Source: Njordibacter sp937773555 | GTDB lineage: Bacteria; Pseudomonadota; Gammaproteobacteria; Pseudomonadales; Balneatricaceae | Direction of reading: 5' to 3' | Length of the DNA: 64,000 nt | NCBI RefSeq assembly: GCF_047730085.1 | Contig: NZ_CP159830.1 | Span: 1,860,001 to 1,924,000 of the forward strand | Shown: positions 44,738-53,756 of the stretch, in pieces | Position numbering within the stretch: position 1 is the first letter of the stretch | Layout of the letters: every line of letters begins with the position of its first letter | The notes under the pieces: generated by a model | Seen by the model: the letters and a program-made list of their open reading frames with translations, nothing else | Told to the model about the DNA's origin: nothing | Databases searched by the model: none | Position numbers and translations under genes: made by a program

Positions 44738-47729
44738 TGTGATGATCTCCTTTTGGATCATAGAACACGGGGCTACAGATCTCAGCGGCTAAAACTCGGC
44801 CATCTGCTTGTGGACAATATACTGTTTCGCCCATGCGTTCTGATCCACCTTTAACCGTGCCCATGGCGATACCATGGCCTAAACATTCACTCCAGTAACT
44901 AGACGTAACGTGGCCCATCATATCCATAGGAATAGGTTGATTCGGATCCATTACAATTTGTGAACCTTCTGGGATCACAACTGTGGGGTCTTTAGGCTTT
45001 AAACCTACTAGTTGCTTGCGATCTGCACGTGCGGTGTCTGGACGACTGAAAGAGCGTTCACCCAAGAAGCTAAATTCTTTAGTTTTGCCTACAGCCCAGC
45101 CCATTAAGCAATCATAAGGCGTCATAGAGCCATCAGTGTCTTGGCCTGCAATGATAAAGCCTTTCTCTGCACGCAATACATGCATAGATTCGGTGCCATA
45201 TGGCGTGATGCCAAACTCTTCACCCGCTTCCATGAGCTTCTTCCACATATAATGGCCTTGATCAGCAGGCACATTGACCTCAAAGGACAACTCTCCAGTA
45301 AAGGAAATACGGAAGATGCGTGACTGTATACCAGCCACAGTACCTTCGCGGTAATCCATAAACTTCATTGCCTCAGCACAAAGATCTACATCTGTGCATA
45401 GCTTTTCCAGCACTTTACGAGAGTTAGGACCAGCAAACGAGCATGTGGCCCATTGGTCTGTTACCGACGTAAAGTAAACTTCTAGCTCTGGCCATTCTGT
45501 TTGGTGCCACAATTCTAGCCAGCCCAATACCGCGGCTGCACCGCCAGATGTAGTGGTCATTAAGAAGTGTTGATCGTTCAGACATGCAGTCACACCATCG
45601 TCAAAAATCATGCCGTCTTCTTTAAGCATTAAGCCATAACGACACTTACCTGGTGCTAACTTAGACCATGCATTAGTGTATACACGATTTAGAAATTCAC
45701 GGGCATCTTTACCTTGGATGTCGATCTTGCCTAATGTGGACGCGTCTAATATGCCAACACTGTTTCGCACTGCCAAACATTCCCGGTTAAGTGTTTGCTG
45801 CATAGTTTCCCCAGCTTGAGGGAAGTACCAAGGGCGCTTCCACTGGCCAACGTTTTCAAACGCTGCGCCATTGGCCAAGTGCCATGGATGCATCGCTGTA
45901 TGGCGCGCTGGGTCTAACAGCACACCAATATCACGCCCACCAAGAGCACCAAAAGTAACTGGTGTATAGGCAGGACGGAATATGGTGGTGCCGGTTTCAG
46001 CTATAGATTTATTTAACGTTTTTGCCACAATAGCCATACCGTTAACATTACCTGTTTTACCCTGATCAGTACCAAAACCCATGGCCGTATAACGCTTTAC
46101 ATGCTCAATAGATTGGAAACCTTCACGGGCAGCAAGCTCAATGCCTGCAGCAGTAACGTCGTTTTGGAAGTCAACAAACTGCTTTGGTGCACGGCTACTG
46201 GGCTTAGTATGTGGCACTAAATAAAGTGCTTGTGCCGCACCTTCTGACTCGTCTCCACAGTTAAATACTTGGGCAGACTCTGTGCCAGCAGCCGCAGCAC
46301 CCGCTTTAATTCCTGCATTTAAAGCTTCTGATAAGCGGTACTCTCCAGTAATGGCACCTGCTAGATGTTGATTTTGAATAGTCGGACCAGGTACAAACCC
46401 AGCAACATCGTCTTGCCACACTGGCCGGCTACCCGTGTGACAACTTAAGTGAACCACTGGGCTCCAACCACCAGCCACTGCAATTAGATCGCAGCTTAGG
46501 GTCTTACCTGTGCCAGTAAGCTTGTCTCCAGTCTCATCTAATGGCGCAACAATAGCGCCAGTAACACGCTGGCTACCTTGAGCTTCTATCACTCCATGCC
46601 CTGTCATTACTTCAATGCCAGCAGCTTTGGCGGCTTGAACTAAGCGACCATCTGGTGCGTGTCTAGAATCCACCACAGCCACAACCGTGCGGCCTGCAGC
46701 TTGGATATCTAGAGCTGTTTGATAGCCTGTATCGTTGGTAGTCATCACAATGCAACGATGACCAGGCACTACCGCATAACGATTAATATAAGTAGACACA
46801 GAATTAGCTAACATGATGCCGGGTAGATCATTGTTGCCAAACACTAATGGGCGCTCAATAGCACCTGTCGCTAAAATCACTTGATGAGCACGAATACGAT
46901 GCAAGCGCTGGCGCGAGCCTGAAACAGAAACGGGGCTAATATGATCTGTCCGGCGTTCTAAGGCACATACAAAATTGTGGTCATAGTAACCAAAAGCTGT
47001 GGTGCGTGGCATTACTGTAACGTTGGCCATCCCTACTAGCTCATTTGTGGCCTGTTCCGCCCAAGCCGCTGCATCCACACCATCAACCGTTTGGTTACTG
47101 GCTAAAAGAGTACCACCAAATTCGTTTTGCTCATCCACAATGATCACACGCTTGCCACTGCGGCCTGCTTCTAATGCTGCCGCTAAGCCTGCAGGGCCTG
47201 CACCCACCACCATTACGTCGCAATGAACGTTAAGTTTATCGTAGGTATCTGGATCTGGCTCAAGAGACAACTTACCAAAGCCTGCAGCTTTACGGATAAA
47301 CTTTTCATAAGTCATCCACATTTTTTGTGGTGCCATAAAGGTTTTATAGTAAAAACCGGGGGGCATAAGCTTGCCACCAATTTTGCCAACCCATTCCATT
47401 AGATCAAACTCGACGCTAGGCCAACCATTGGTGCTACCCGACACTAAGCCATCAAACAACTCAACTTGAGTGGCCCGAGGGTTAGGCACAGCTGCATTAC
47501 CCTGGTGCAGCTGCATCAGTGCATTAGGCTCTTCTGCACCGTGTCCTAAAATGCCACGTGCACGGCTGTATTTAAAACTACGGCCAACAATGCCCACACC
47601 GTTTGCCAATAGCGCTGAGGCTAAGGTGTCTCCATGAAAACCTTGGAAGGTTTTGCCGTTGAAGGAAAAGCTCATTGGCTTAGACCTGTCAATACGGCCA
47701 CCTGCTGCTAAGCGATTAACTTGGCTCAT
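44730..47729 (-). CDS. soxA: Sarcosine oxidase alpha subunit
   Basis: 999-residue subunit. The N-terminal 100 residues have the ferredoxin-like module SFSFNGKTFQGFHGDTLASA; a dinucleotide-binding motif VVGAGPAGLAAALEAG lies near residue 175; residues about 615-999 form an aminomethyltransferase (GcvT) domain that binds tetrahydrofolate. The enzyme oxidises sarcosine to glycine, H2O2 and a C1 unit delivered to folate or released as formaldehyde. The ATG has an AAGGAG site and overlaps the soxD stop (ATGA). Confidence 0.96.
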   Translation of the reverse strand: MSQVNRLAAGGRIDRSKPMSFSFNGKTFQGFHGDTLASALLANGVGIVGRSFKYSRARGILGHGAEEPNALMQLHQGNAAVPNPRATQVELFDGLVSGSTNGWPSVEFDLMEWVGKIGGKLMPPGFYYKTFMAPQKMWMTYEKFIRKAAGFGKLSLEPDPDTYDKLNVHCDVMVVGAGPAGLAAALEAGRSGKRVIIVDEQNEFGGTLLASNQTVDGVDAAAWAEQATNELVGMANVTVMPRTTAFGYYDHNFVCALERRTDHISPVSVSGSRQRLHRIRAHQVILATGAIERPLVFGNNDLPGIMLANSVSTYINRYAVVPGHRCIVMTTNDTGYQTALDIQAAGRTVVAVVDSRHAPDGRLVQAAKAAGIEVMTGHGVIEAQGSQRVTGAIVAPLDETGDKLTGTGKTLSCDLIAVAGGWSPVVHLSCHTGSRPVWQDDVAGFVPGPTIQNQHLAGAITGEYRLSEALNAGIKAGAAAAGTESAQVFNCGDESEGAAQALYLVPHTKPSSRAPKQFVDFQNDVTAAGIELAAREGFQSIEHVKRYTAMGFGTDQGKTGNVNGMAIVAKTLNKSIAETGTTIFRPAYTPVTFGALGGRDIGVLLDPARHTAMHPWHLANGAAFENVGQWKRPWYFPQAGETMQQTLNRECLAVRNSVGILDASTLGKIDIQGKDAREFLNRVYTNAWSKLAPGKCRYGLMLKEDGMIFDDGVTACLNDQHFLMTTTSGGAAAVLGWLELWHQTEWPELEVYFTSVTDQWATCSFAGPNSRKVLEKLCTDVDLCAEAMKFMDYREGTVAGIQSRIFRISFTGELSFEVNVPADQGHYMWKKLMEAGEEFGITPYGTESMHVLRAEKGFIIAGQDTDGSMTPYDCLMGWAVGKTKEFSFLGERSFSRPDTARADRKQLVGLKPKDPTVVIPEGSQIVMDPNQPIPMDMMGHVTSSYWSECLGHGIAMGTVKGGSERMGETVYCPQADGRVLAAEICSPVFYDPKGDHHND

Positions 47730-48055
47730 GAGGCATCTCCTTGCTGGGCTGCTAGGGTATCTGCGGCTATGGTTTTTGCAGTAACCGTTGGCAGCTTGCC
47801 CATTTTATAAGTCTCATGTATTTCATAGCTTTGAGTATTGCGAGTTACGTTAAAATAACGACGGCAACCAGCTGCGTGGTACCACATTTCGTGATGAATA
47901 CCACGGGGGTTAGAACGGAAGAATAGATAGTCTCCCCAAGCTTCATCAGTGATGGCCGCTGGATCTTTTGGACGTTCGATATGTGCTTCACCAGTGTAGG
48001 AATATTCTTCCTCTTCACGAGCTTCTTCACAATAAGGGCAGTAAATATGGTGCAT
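47726..48055 (-). CDS. soxD: Sarcosine oxidase delta subunit
   Basis: 109-residue small subunit. The zinc-binding CPYC near residue 6 and the later HAAGCRRYF are the cysteine/histidine ligands of the family; GIHHEMWYHAAGC is diagnostic. Delta stabilises the alpha-beta assembly. It lies between soxB (25-base gap) and soxA (ATGA overlap). Confidence 0.95.
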   Translation of the reverse strand: MHHIYCPYCEEAREEEEYSYTGEAHIERPKDPAAITDEAWGDYLFFRSNPRGIHHEMWYHAAGCRRYFNVTRNTQSYEIHETYKMGKLPTVTAKTIAADTLAAQQGDAS

Positions 48056-48080
48056 GTGTAAGTTTCCTTATTACCAAGAA

Positions 48081-49331
48081 TTAGTGAGCAACGCCGGCAG
48101 CGCCATGCTCGTCGATTAAATGACCCGTATTGAAACGATCCAAGCTAAAGGGTGCAGCAAAGGGATGCGCCTCATCATGAGCTAAAGTGTGGGCAAATAC
48201 ATGGCCAGAACCAGGCGTAGCTTTAAAGCCACCGGTGCCCCAACCGCAGTTGAAGTACAACCCGTTGATATTAGTTTTAGAAATAATAGGACACGCATCT
48301 GGACACGTATCCACCACACCACCCCACGCTCGGTTCATCCGAACACGACTAAACATAGGGAAGAGCTCACAAATAGCTGACAAGGTATGCTCTACAATGT
48401 GGAAACTACCGCGCTGGCCATAACCGTTGTAGGAATCTGTGCCTGCACCAATCACCAGGTCGCCTTTGTCGGATTGGCTCACGTAAGCGTGCACTGCGTT
48501 AGACATGACTACGGTATCAATAATAGGCTTCACTGGCTCGGAAACCAATGCTTGTAACGGACGTGATTCAATGGGTAAACGCAAGCCAACCATAGCGGCC
48601 ATCACGCCTGAATTACCCGCTGTAACACACGCTACTTTTTTTGAACCAATAAAGCCTTGTGTTGTTTGTACACCCACCACAGCGCCATCTTCAGTAATAA
48701 TGTCAGTCACTTCACATTGTTGAATCAGGTCAACACCAAAGCTGTCAGCACCACGTGCAAAACCCCAAGCCACAGCGTCATGCCGCGCAACACCGCCAGT
48801 AGCCTGCCAAGACGCGCCTAATACTGGGTAACGAATGTCTTGAGAATCGTTGATAACGGGCACAATTTCTTTTACTTCTGCAGTATTTAATACCACGCCA
48901 TCAATACCATTTAAACGGTTGGCGTTAACGCGTCTTTCGATGTCGCGCATATCTTGCAGATTGTGGCCTAAGTTCAAAACGCCACGCTGGCTAAACATCA
49001 CGTTGTAGTTTAGGTCTTGGCTTAAGTCTTTCCATAGGTCTAACGAGTGGTCATAAAGCTTAGACGCTTCGTCCCATAAATAGTTAGAGCGTACAATAGT
49101 GGTATTACGCGCAGTATTACCGCCCCCTAAATAGCCTTTCTCTAACACAGCAACATTGGTAATACCGTGCACCTTTGCTAGGTAATAGGCTGTTGCCAAA
49201 CCATGGCCACCACCGCCAACAATGATCACATCATATTGTTTTTTAGGCTGTGGACTGCGCCATGCAGCCTGCCAGTTTTCGTGATGACTAAGGGAATGTT
49301 TAAAAAGGCTAAAGCCTGAATACTTTTTCAT
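48081..49331 (-). CDS. soxB: Sarcosine oxidase beta subunit
   Basis: 416-residue flavin subunit that dehydrogenates sarcosine and carries the covalent FMN at the alpha-beta interface. The N-terminal FAD motif is DVIIVGGGGHGLATAYYLAK, and the mid-protein AWGFARGADSFGVDL and C-terminal FNCGWGTGGFKATPG are family hallmarks. The frame extends nine codons to a TTG; the ATG at 49331 gives the usual MKKYSGFSLF start. It heads the minus-strand soxBDAG operon and is divergent from the MobB-MoeA fusion gene across 235 bases. Confidence 0.95.
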   Translation of the reverse strand: MKKYSGFSLFKHSLSHHENWQAAWRSPQPKKQYDVIIVGGGGHGLATAYYLAKVHGITNVAVLEKGYLGGGNTARNTTIVRSNYLWDEASKLYDHSLDLWKDLSQDLNYNVMFSQRGVLNLGHNLQDMRDIERRVNANRLNGIDGVVLNTAEVKEIVPVINDSQDIRYPVLGASWQATGGVARHDAVAWGFARGADSFGVDLIQQCEVTDIITEDGAVVGVQTTQGFIGSKKVACVTAGNSGVMAAMVGLRLPIESRPLQALVSEPVKPIIDTVVMSNAVHAYVSQSDKGDLVIGAGTDSYNGYGQRGSFHIVEHTLSAICELFPMFSRVRMNRAWGGVVDTCPDACPIISKTNINGLYFNCGWGTGGFKATPGSGHVFAHTLAHDEAHPFAAPFSLDRFNTGHLIDEHGAAGVAH

Positions 49332-49566
49332 TGGTTTGTCCACTAGTGTTCGATGCAATGCTGTACAAGGATTATATTCGCTGGGATATTGTGCTGAATG
49401 CTGGCCCTCAGTTCTTATTCAATTGCGACCCAAAAAGAAGCCTACAGATAAGGCCTAAATCCACTGCTAAAAACTAATGCAGCAGATATAACCTAAGCCA
49501 AGGCACACAAGGCTGAAAATGCAGTACAATTAGGTTGAATTGAGTCGTAAATTAGGTAAACAAAGC

Positions 49567-51345
49567 ATGCAATTTTTCGGCATTGTCGGATGGAAAAATA
49601 ACGGCAAAACCACCCTGGTAGAGCGACTTATTAGTCAGCTTACATTAATGGGTTATAAAGTGTCCTCTGTTAAGCATGCCCACCATGATGTGGACATTGA
49701 TGAGCCTGGGCGCGACAGTTATCGCCATCGCGCAGCGGGGGCTGTGGAAACTCTTTTAGCCACGGAAAAGCGTTGGGCGTTAATGCACGAATACCGTGAC
49801 CAAGAGGTGCCTAAACTGGCCCAGTTATTAGACGTGTTTGAACCCTGCGACATAGTGATTGTGGAAGGGTATAAGAATGCCGATCACCCAAAGCTGGAGG
49901 TAGTACGCAACCTCAACAAACGTGGGTTTTTGGCTGATAAAATGCCTAATATCGTAGCCATAGCAACGGATAAAAAAAACCTAGACATCACCCTGCCACA
50001 ACTGGACATTAACAACATTCAACAAGTGGCCGAATTTGTCTTACACCAAACAGGGCTTGTGGCTAAAGTGGATGAGCCAACAATAGCCAGTAACGATTGC
50101 TATAGCCCTGATCAACAACTATTGCCTGCCTCACTGGTTTGGCAGCGGATGCAACAGGCTGTTTCAACTCAAGTTTCATATGAAACTTTGGCCATTGATG
50201 AGTGCATCAACCGACGTTTAGCACAAGATGTCATCACCTCATACGACAGCCCAAGGTTCAATAACGCTGCCGTAGACGGTTACGCTTTTTATTATCAAGA
50301 TCTAGCCGCCGCAAAAGGTTTAACCTTACCGTTAATGACAGCAGAGGCCAACGCTGGTGGCAGTGCAAAGATCTCACTAGAAAGTGGCCACTGTATTAGA
50401 GTATTAACAGGTGCACGAATGCCCTTAGGGGCCAACACTGTGGTCATGCAAGAAAATGTCTCCATTACCAAGCATTCAGTAACCTTACCAAGTGACTGTA
50501 AGCAAGGCGCTAACTGGCGCGCTCAAGGTGAAGACGTTAAGGCTGGCGACGTTATTATTCCTCAAGGCCAGCAAATACGTCCCCAAGATATTGGCCTCGC
50601 TGCAGCAACTGGCCACGCCCAACTTAAGGTTTACAACACCGTTAAAGTAGCGCTCTTTTCTACGGGCAACGAAGTCTTTGAACTAGGCGAAGAGCTACCA
50701 GAGGATGGTATTTATGATGTAAATCGCCACTTACTTAAAGCGTTACTCAAAAGCCTGCATTGTGAAGTGACTGATCTTGGAATTTTGGCCGATGACTATG
50801 ACACCGTTCGCAATGCCTTAAGTGCAGCCAGTGAACACCACCAACTCATTATTACCTCCGGAGGCGCCTCCACTGGTACCCATGACCATGTGGCGTCTGT
50901 ATTAGAGGACATTGGTGAGGTTCACGGTTGGCGCGTGGCCATTAAACCTGGTCGCCCCCTGGCTTTTGGTCGGATAGCCAGTGCCTTTTTCTTAGGCTTA
51001 CCTGGCAACCCTGTAGCTGCTAATGTGTGTACACTCATGTTTGGCCAACCGCTCATCAGAGCCATCGGCGGTGGTGGCTGGAAACGGCCTAAATCGTATT
51101 TTCAAAAATTAGGTTTTGATGTCAAAAAAAAGGCTGGCCGCAGGGAGTGGCTGCGAGTTTATCAAGCCGTACAAAGTAATGGTGAGATATTACTTAAACG
51201 CAGCGCTTCACACGGCTCGGGAATCCTTACCTCTATGACTCGTGCAGATGGCCTAGTGGAAATCGATGAAGCCACGAGCAGCCTACCTGCAGGTAGTTTG
51301 GTAGACTTTATACCCTTTGCTAGCTTTGGTATTGGCGATGCTTAA
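49567..51345 (+). CDS. MobB-MoeA fusion: molybdopterin guanine dinucleotide adapter plus molybdotransferase
   Basis: 592-residue two-domain protein. Residues 1 to about 165 are MobB, a P-loop GTPase-like adapter (GWKNNGKTTLVERL near the N-terminus, then VEGYKNADHPK). Residues about 185-592 are MoeA, which inserts molybdate into adenylated molybdopterin; DGYAF, GARMPLGANTVV, TSGGASTGTHDHV and LPGNPVAA are its motifs. Fusing cofactor insertion with the guanylylation adapter is a known arrangement. A TTG nine codons upstream is an alternative start. With mobA and fdhD it serves the formate dehydrogenase nearby. Confidence 0.93.
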   Translation: MQFFGIVGWKNNGKTTLVERLISQLTLMGYKVSSVKHAHHDVDIDEPGRDSYRHRAAGAVETLLATEKRWALMHEYRDQEVPKLAQLLDVFEPCDIVIVEGYKNADHPKLEVVRNLNKRGFLADKMPNIVAIATDKKNLDITLPQLDINNIQQVAEFVLHQTGLVAKVDEPTIASNDCYSPDQQLLPASLVWQRMQQAVSTQVSYETLAIDECINRRLAQDVITSYDSPRFNNAAVDGYAFYYQDLAAAKGLTLPLMTAEANAGGSAKISLESGHCIRVLTGARMPLGANTVVMQENVSITKHSVTLPSDCKQGANWRAQGEDVKAGDVIIPQGQQIRPQDIGLAAATGHAQLKVYNTVKVALFSTGNEVFELGEELPEDGIYDVNRHLLKALLKSLHCEVTDLGILADDYDTVRNALSAASEHHQLIITSGGASTGTHDHVASVLEDIGEVHGWRVAIKPGRPLAFGRIASAFFLGLPGNPVAANVCTLMFGQPLIRAIGGGGWKRPKSYFQKLGFDVKKKAGRREWLRVYQAVQSNGEILLKRSASHGSGILTSMTRADGLVEIDEATSSLPAGSLVDFIPFASFGIGDA

Positions 51346-51594
51346 CTATTGATTAATGACTGCGGATAAGCAGCTCAATCACTATTCACAATCACGTGGC
51401 AAACTTCTTGTGACACTTGCCCGGCCTCACGCACATGAGGGCGGCTACAGCCAAATTAATTAGCTAAGTGAGCATATTCCAGCAAACAGATGCATTCTCG
51501 CCAGATGCTGCGGATTGAACTATAAGCTTCAGTGTAGCGAGGTTACCAACACATCAGTCATCCGCGTATTCTTGTCCAAGCATATAAATGAGGC

Positions 51595-52242
51595 TCACTT
51601 GTTGTAGCGCTTTTGGCCACCCATTTTCTGAAGTATTTGCTGGCCTATGACAATGTCTTCTGGTGTATTGACGTTAAAAAATGGATTGTGAATTAACTCA
51701 TCAAACGCCACATCTGCAACGCCATAAGGGGCAGTAAAGCGGTCGACCTTGCGCATATCGTCCTCTACCAAGGCTTTAAAAAGGTCGTCGAAAAGGTCTA
51801 CAGGCCACAATCCAAATACTGGTTGGGTCCGGCCTTGATAGCTGGCACAAGCCAAGCGCTGGCCTTTTAACTGCATTACCTCTAGCATTCGTGTAACGTA
51901 ATTAGCAGGAAAAAATGGGGTATCCGCTGCTAACGTTATAATGTGTGTGGTTTGCGGTTGGTTTTGCGCCACCCAAGCCATAGCAGACACCACGCCTGCT
52001 AAAGGACCCGCAAAATCAGGCACTATATCAGCTTGTATAGGCACATTAAATTCTGCAAAGCGCTTTGGATCACCATTGGCATTAATGATCACCGTTGCTA
52101 ACTGGCTATGAGCCGATTGAATCACATAGTCTAAAATTCGTCGTCCACCTAACTTGAGCATAGACTTATCACCACCACCCATGCGCCGAGCCAGCCCACC
52201 TGCCAGAATAACACCAACAATTTGGCTAGATTTAATCTGCAT
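51595..52242 (-). CDS. mobA: Molybdenum cofactor guanylyltransferase MobA
   Basis: 215-residue nucleotidyltransferase that converts Mo-molybdopterin to the guanine dinucleotide form used by formate dehydrogenases. The GTP-binding motif is VILAGGLARRMGGGDKSML, followed by ITLAADTPFFPA with the metal Asp and a C-terminal FFNVNTPED. The ATG at 52242 has AAAGGG upstream and overlaps the fdhD end by 11 bases; the longer frame lies inside fdhD. It is the last gene of the yaiI-fdhD-mobA unit and converges on the MobB-MoeA gene. Confidence 0.95.
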   Translation of the reverse strand: MQIKSSQIVGVILAGGLARRMGGGDKSMLKLGGRRILDYVIQSAHSQLATVIINANGDPKRFAEFNVPIQADIVPDFAGPLAGVVSAMAWVAQNQPQTTHIITLAADTPFFPANYVTRMLEVMQLKGQRLACASYQGRTQPVFGLWPVDLFDDLFKALVEDDMRKVDRFTAPYGVADVAFDELIHNPFFNVNTPEDIVIGQQILQKMGGQKRYNK

Positions 52243-53140
52243 TTGTGCGCCCTTTTCGCTTGTCATCTGCACCTTGTCCCTTGTGTGGCGGTTCATCATT
52301 TATTTGACCAACATCTACATCATAAATTAATCGTTCATAACCCGCCAAGGCAACAAACTTTCGGCCTTTGGCCCTGCCTATAAGGGTTAGGCCGGCCTTA
52401 CGGGCTAAATCCACTCCCCAAGCAGTAAAACCTGAACGAGATATCAATATAGGAATCCGCATCTGTACTGTTTTAATCACCATTTCAGACGTAAGGCGAC
52501 CTGTGGTGTAAAAACATTTATCTTCAGGACTAATATCATGTTTAAACATGTAGCCTGCTATTTTATCAATAGCATTGTGACGGCCAACGTCCTCCATATA
52601 CACCAGTGGCTGGGCTTGGTGACATAAGACACAACCGTGGATGGCTCCCGCCTTTTGGTAGATGCTGGGAGTGGTGTTGATTAGGCGAGATAATTGATAT
52701 AACCAACTAGTATGGAGGCGCGTTTCTTGAGCAAGTTTTATGGTATCGAACTTTTCCATAATATCGCCAAATACAGTACCTTGGGCACAGCCAGATGTGC
52801 GCACCTTCTTCTTCAGCTTGTCTTCGTAGTTGGTTTCTCGCTGAGTGCGAACGATCGCCACCTCTAGGTCTTCATCATAATCAATACTTGTAACCACATC
52901 ATCAGCGCGCAACATGTTTTGGTTGAGCAGAAATCCTAGAGCCAAATATTCTGGGTGATCACCCAAAGTCATCAAGGTTACAATTTCTTGCTTGTTAAGG
53001 TAAACCGTAAGGCCTCGCTCAGTGACAACATCTACTTCAACCTGTGTACCGGTGTGGTCACGACCAGTGACATGACTAGTGAGGCTGGCCTCATCTGGAT
53101 TGGGATAAATGAGGTAGCCTGAAAGATCTGCAATTTTCAT
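52232..53140 (-). CDS. fdhD: Formate dehydrogenase sulfurtransferase FdhD (FdsC-like)
   Basis: 302-residue protein needed to sulfurate the molybdenum cofactor before its insertion into formate dehydrogenase. The conserved segment YMEDVGRHNAIDKIAGYM and FYTTGRLTSEMVIK are diagnostic. The loop that holds a C-x-x-C in E. coli FdhD reads TSGCAQGTVFGD here, with only one Cys; a separate CVLC pair lies about 45 residues later. It overlaps the upstream yaiI-like gene (ATGA) and the downstream mobA. Orthologues linked to NAD-dependent FDH are called FdsC. Confidence 0.93.
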   Translation of the reverse strand: MKIADLSGYLIYPNPDEASLTSHVTGRDHTGTQVEVDVVTERGLTVYLNKQEIVTLMTLGDHPEYLALGFLLNQNMLRADDVVTSIDYDEDLEVAIVRTQRETNYEDKLKKKVRTSGCAQGTVFGDIMEKFDTIKLAQETRLHTSWLYQLSRLINTTPSIYQKAGAIHGCVLCHQAQPLVYMEDVGRHNAIDKIAGYMFKHDISPEDKCFYTTGRLTSEMVIKTVQMRIPILISRSGFTAWGVDLARKAGLTLIGRAKGRKFVALAGYERLIYDVDVGQINDEPPHKGQGADDKRKGRTNAD

Positions 53141-53628
53141 AGATTTGCCTCCCAGCCTTGAGTTTTAACTTGCTGCTCATGTCTTTGCTGCTTAGCAATC
53201 CACTGATCTAGTTTATTAGCAAAGGTTTGCCTGTCAGCATGATTCATAGCCCCAGGACCACCTGTTTGAACACCACTATTACGCAGCGTTTCCATAAAAT
53301 CACGCATATTAAGACGCTGGCGTATGGTTTCTTTGGTGTAAGACTCACCGCGATGACTAAGCGCTTGCGCACCCTTGTCTACCACTTCTGCAGCTAATGG
53401 AATATCAGATGTAATCACCAGATCTCCAGCCACTACTCGCTTAACAATTTCATTATCAGCAACATCAAAACCAGAGCCTACTTGCACCATGCTAATGACC
53501 TTAGAGGGCGGTGTAGCAATGTACTGATTGGCCACCAATGTTGTGACAATTTGTGTGCGCTCTGCAGCACGGAATAAGATCTCTTTAATGACGCCTGGGC
53601 AGGCGTCGGCGTCAACCCAAATTGGCAT
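53137..53628 (-). CDS. YaiI/YqxD-family DUF188 protein
   Basis: 163-residue protein beginning MPIWVDADACPGVIKEIL, the PIN-like acidic N-terminus of the DUF188 family; VITSDIPLAAEVVDKGA and the C-terminal GPGAMNHADRQTFANKLD are also typical. Function is unknown; the fold suggests a nuclease-like role. It overlaps fdhD by four bases, placing it first in a Moco-maturation unit, which is not its usual company. A terminator separates it from fdsA upstream. Confidence 0.88.
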   Translation of the reverse strand: MPIWVDADACPGVIKEILFRAAERTQIVTTLVANQYIATPPSKVISMVQVGSGFDVADNEIVKRVVAGDLVITSDIPLAAEVVDKGAQALSHRGESYTKETIRQRLNMRDFMETLRNSGVQTGGPGAMNHADRQTFANKLDQWIAKQQRHEQQVKTQGWEANL

Positions 53629-53675
53629 ATTGAAGACTAAGTTAAATAACTAAGGGTGTATTGTGCATGAATGCA

Positions 53676-53706
53676 AAAAAAAGGCCAGCATAAGCTGACC
53701 TTTTTG
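53676..53706 (-). terminator. Terminator downstream of fdsA
   Basis: On the minus strand GGTCAGC and GCTGGCC pair (one G-U) around TTAT and are followed by about nine T. The core GGCCAGCATAAGCTG is identical to that of the sarcosine oxidase operon terminator at 44090. It lies in the 128-base gap between fdsA and the yaiI-like gene, so the latter needs its own promoter or read-through. Confidence 0.85.
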
Positions 53707-53756
53707 GCATTGTTTAACCTCATAAGACCTAAGCGATCGAACAGGCTTAAAACACC

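Noticed and set aside
49332..49566. Possible riboswitch (for example glycine-type) upstream of soxB
   Set aside because: I could not find paired conserved aptamer cores; the region is read as an ordinary divergent promoter.
51346..51594. Gap between the MobB-MoeA and mobA genes as a hidden small gene
   Set aside because: A minus-strand frame of about 26 codons was seen but has no credible start or family resemblance; the genes converge here.
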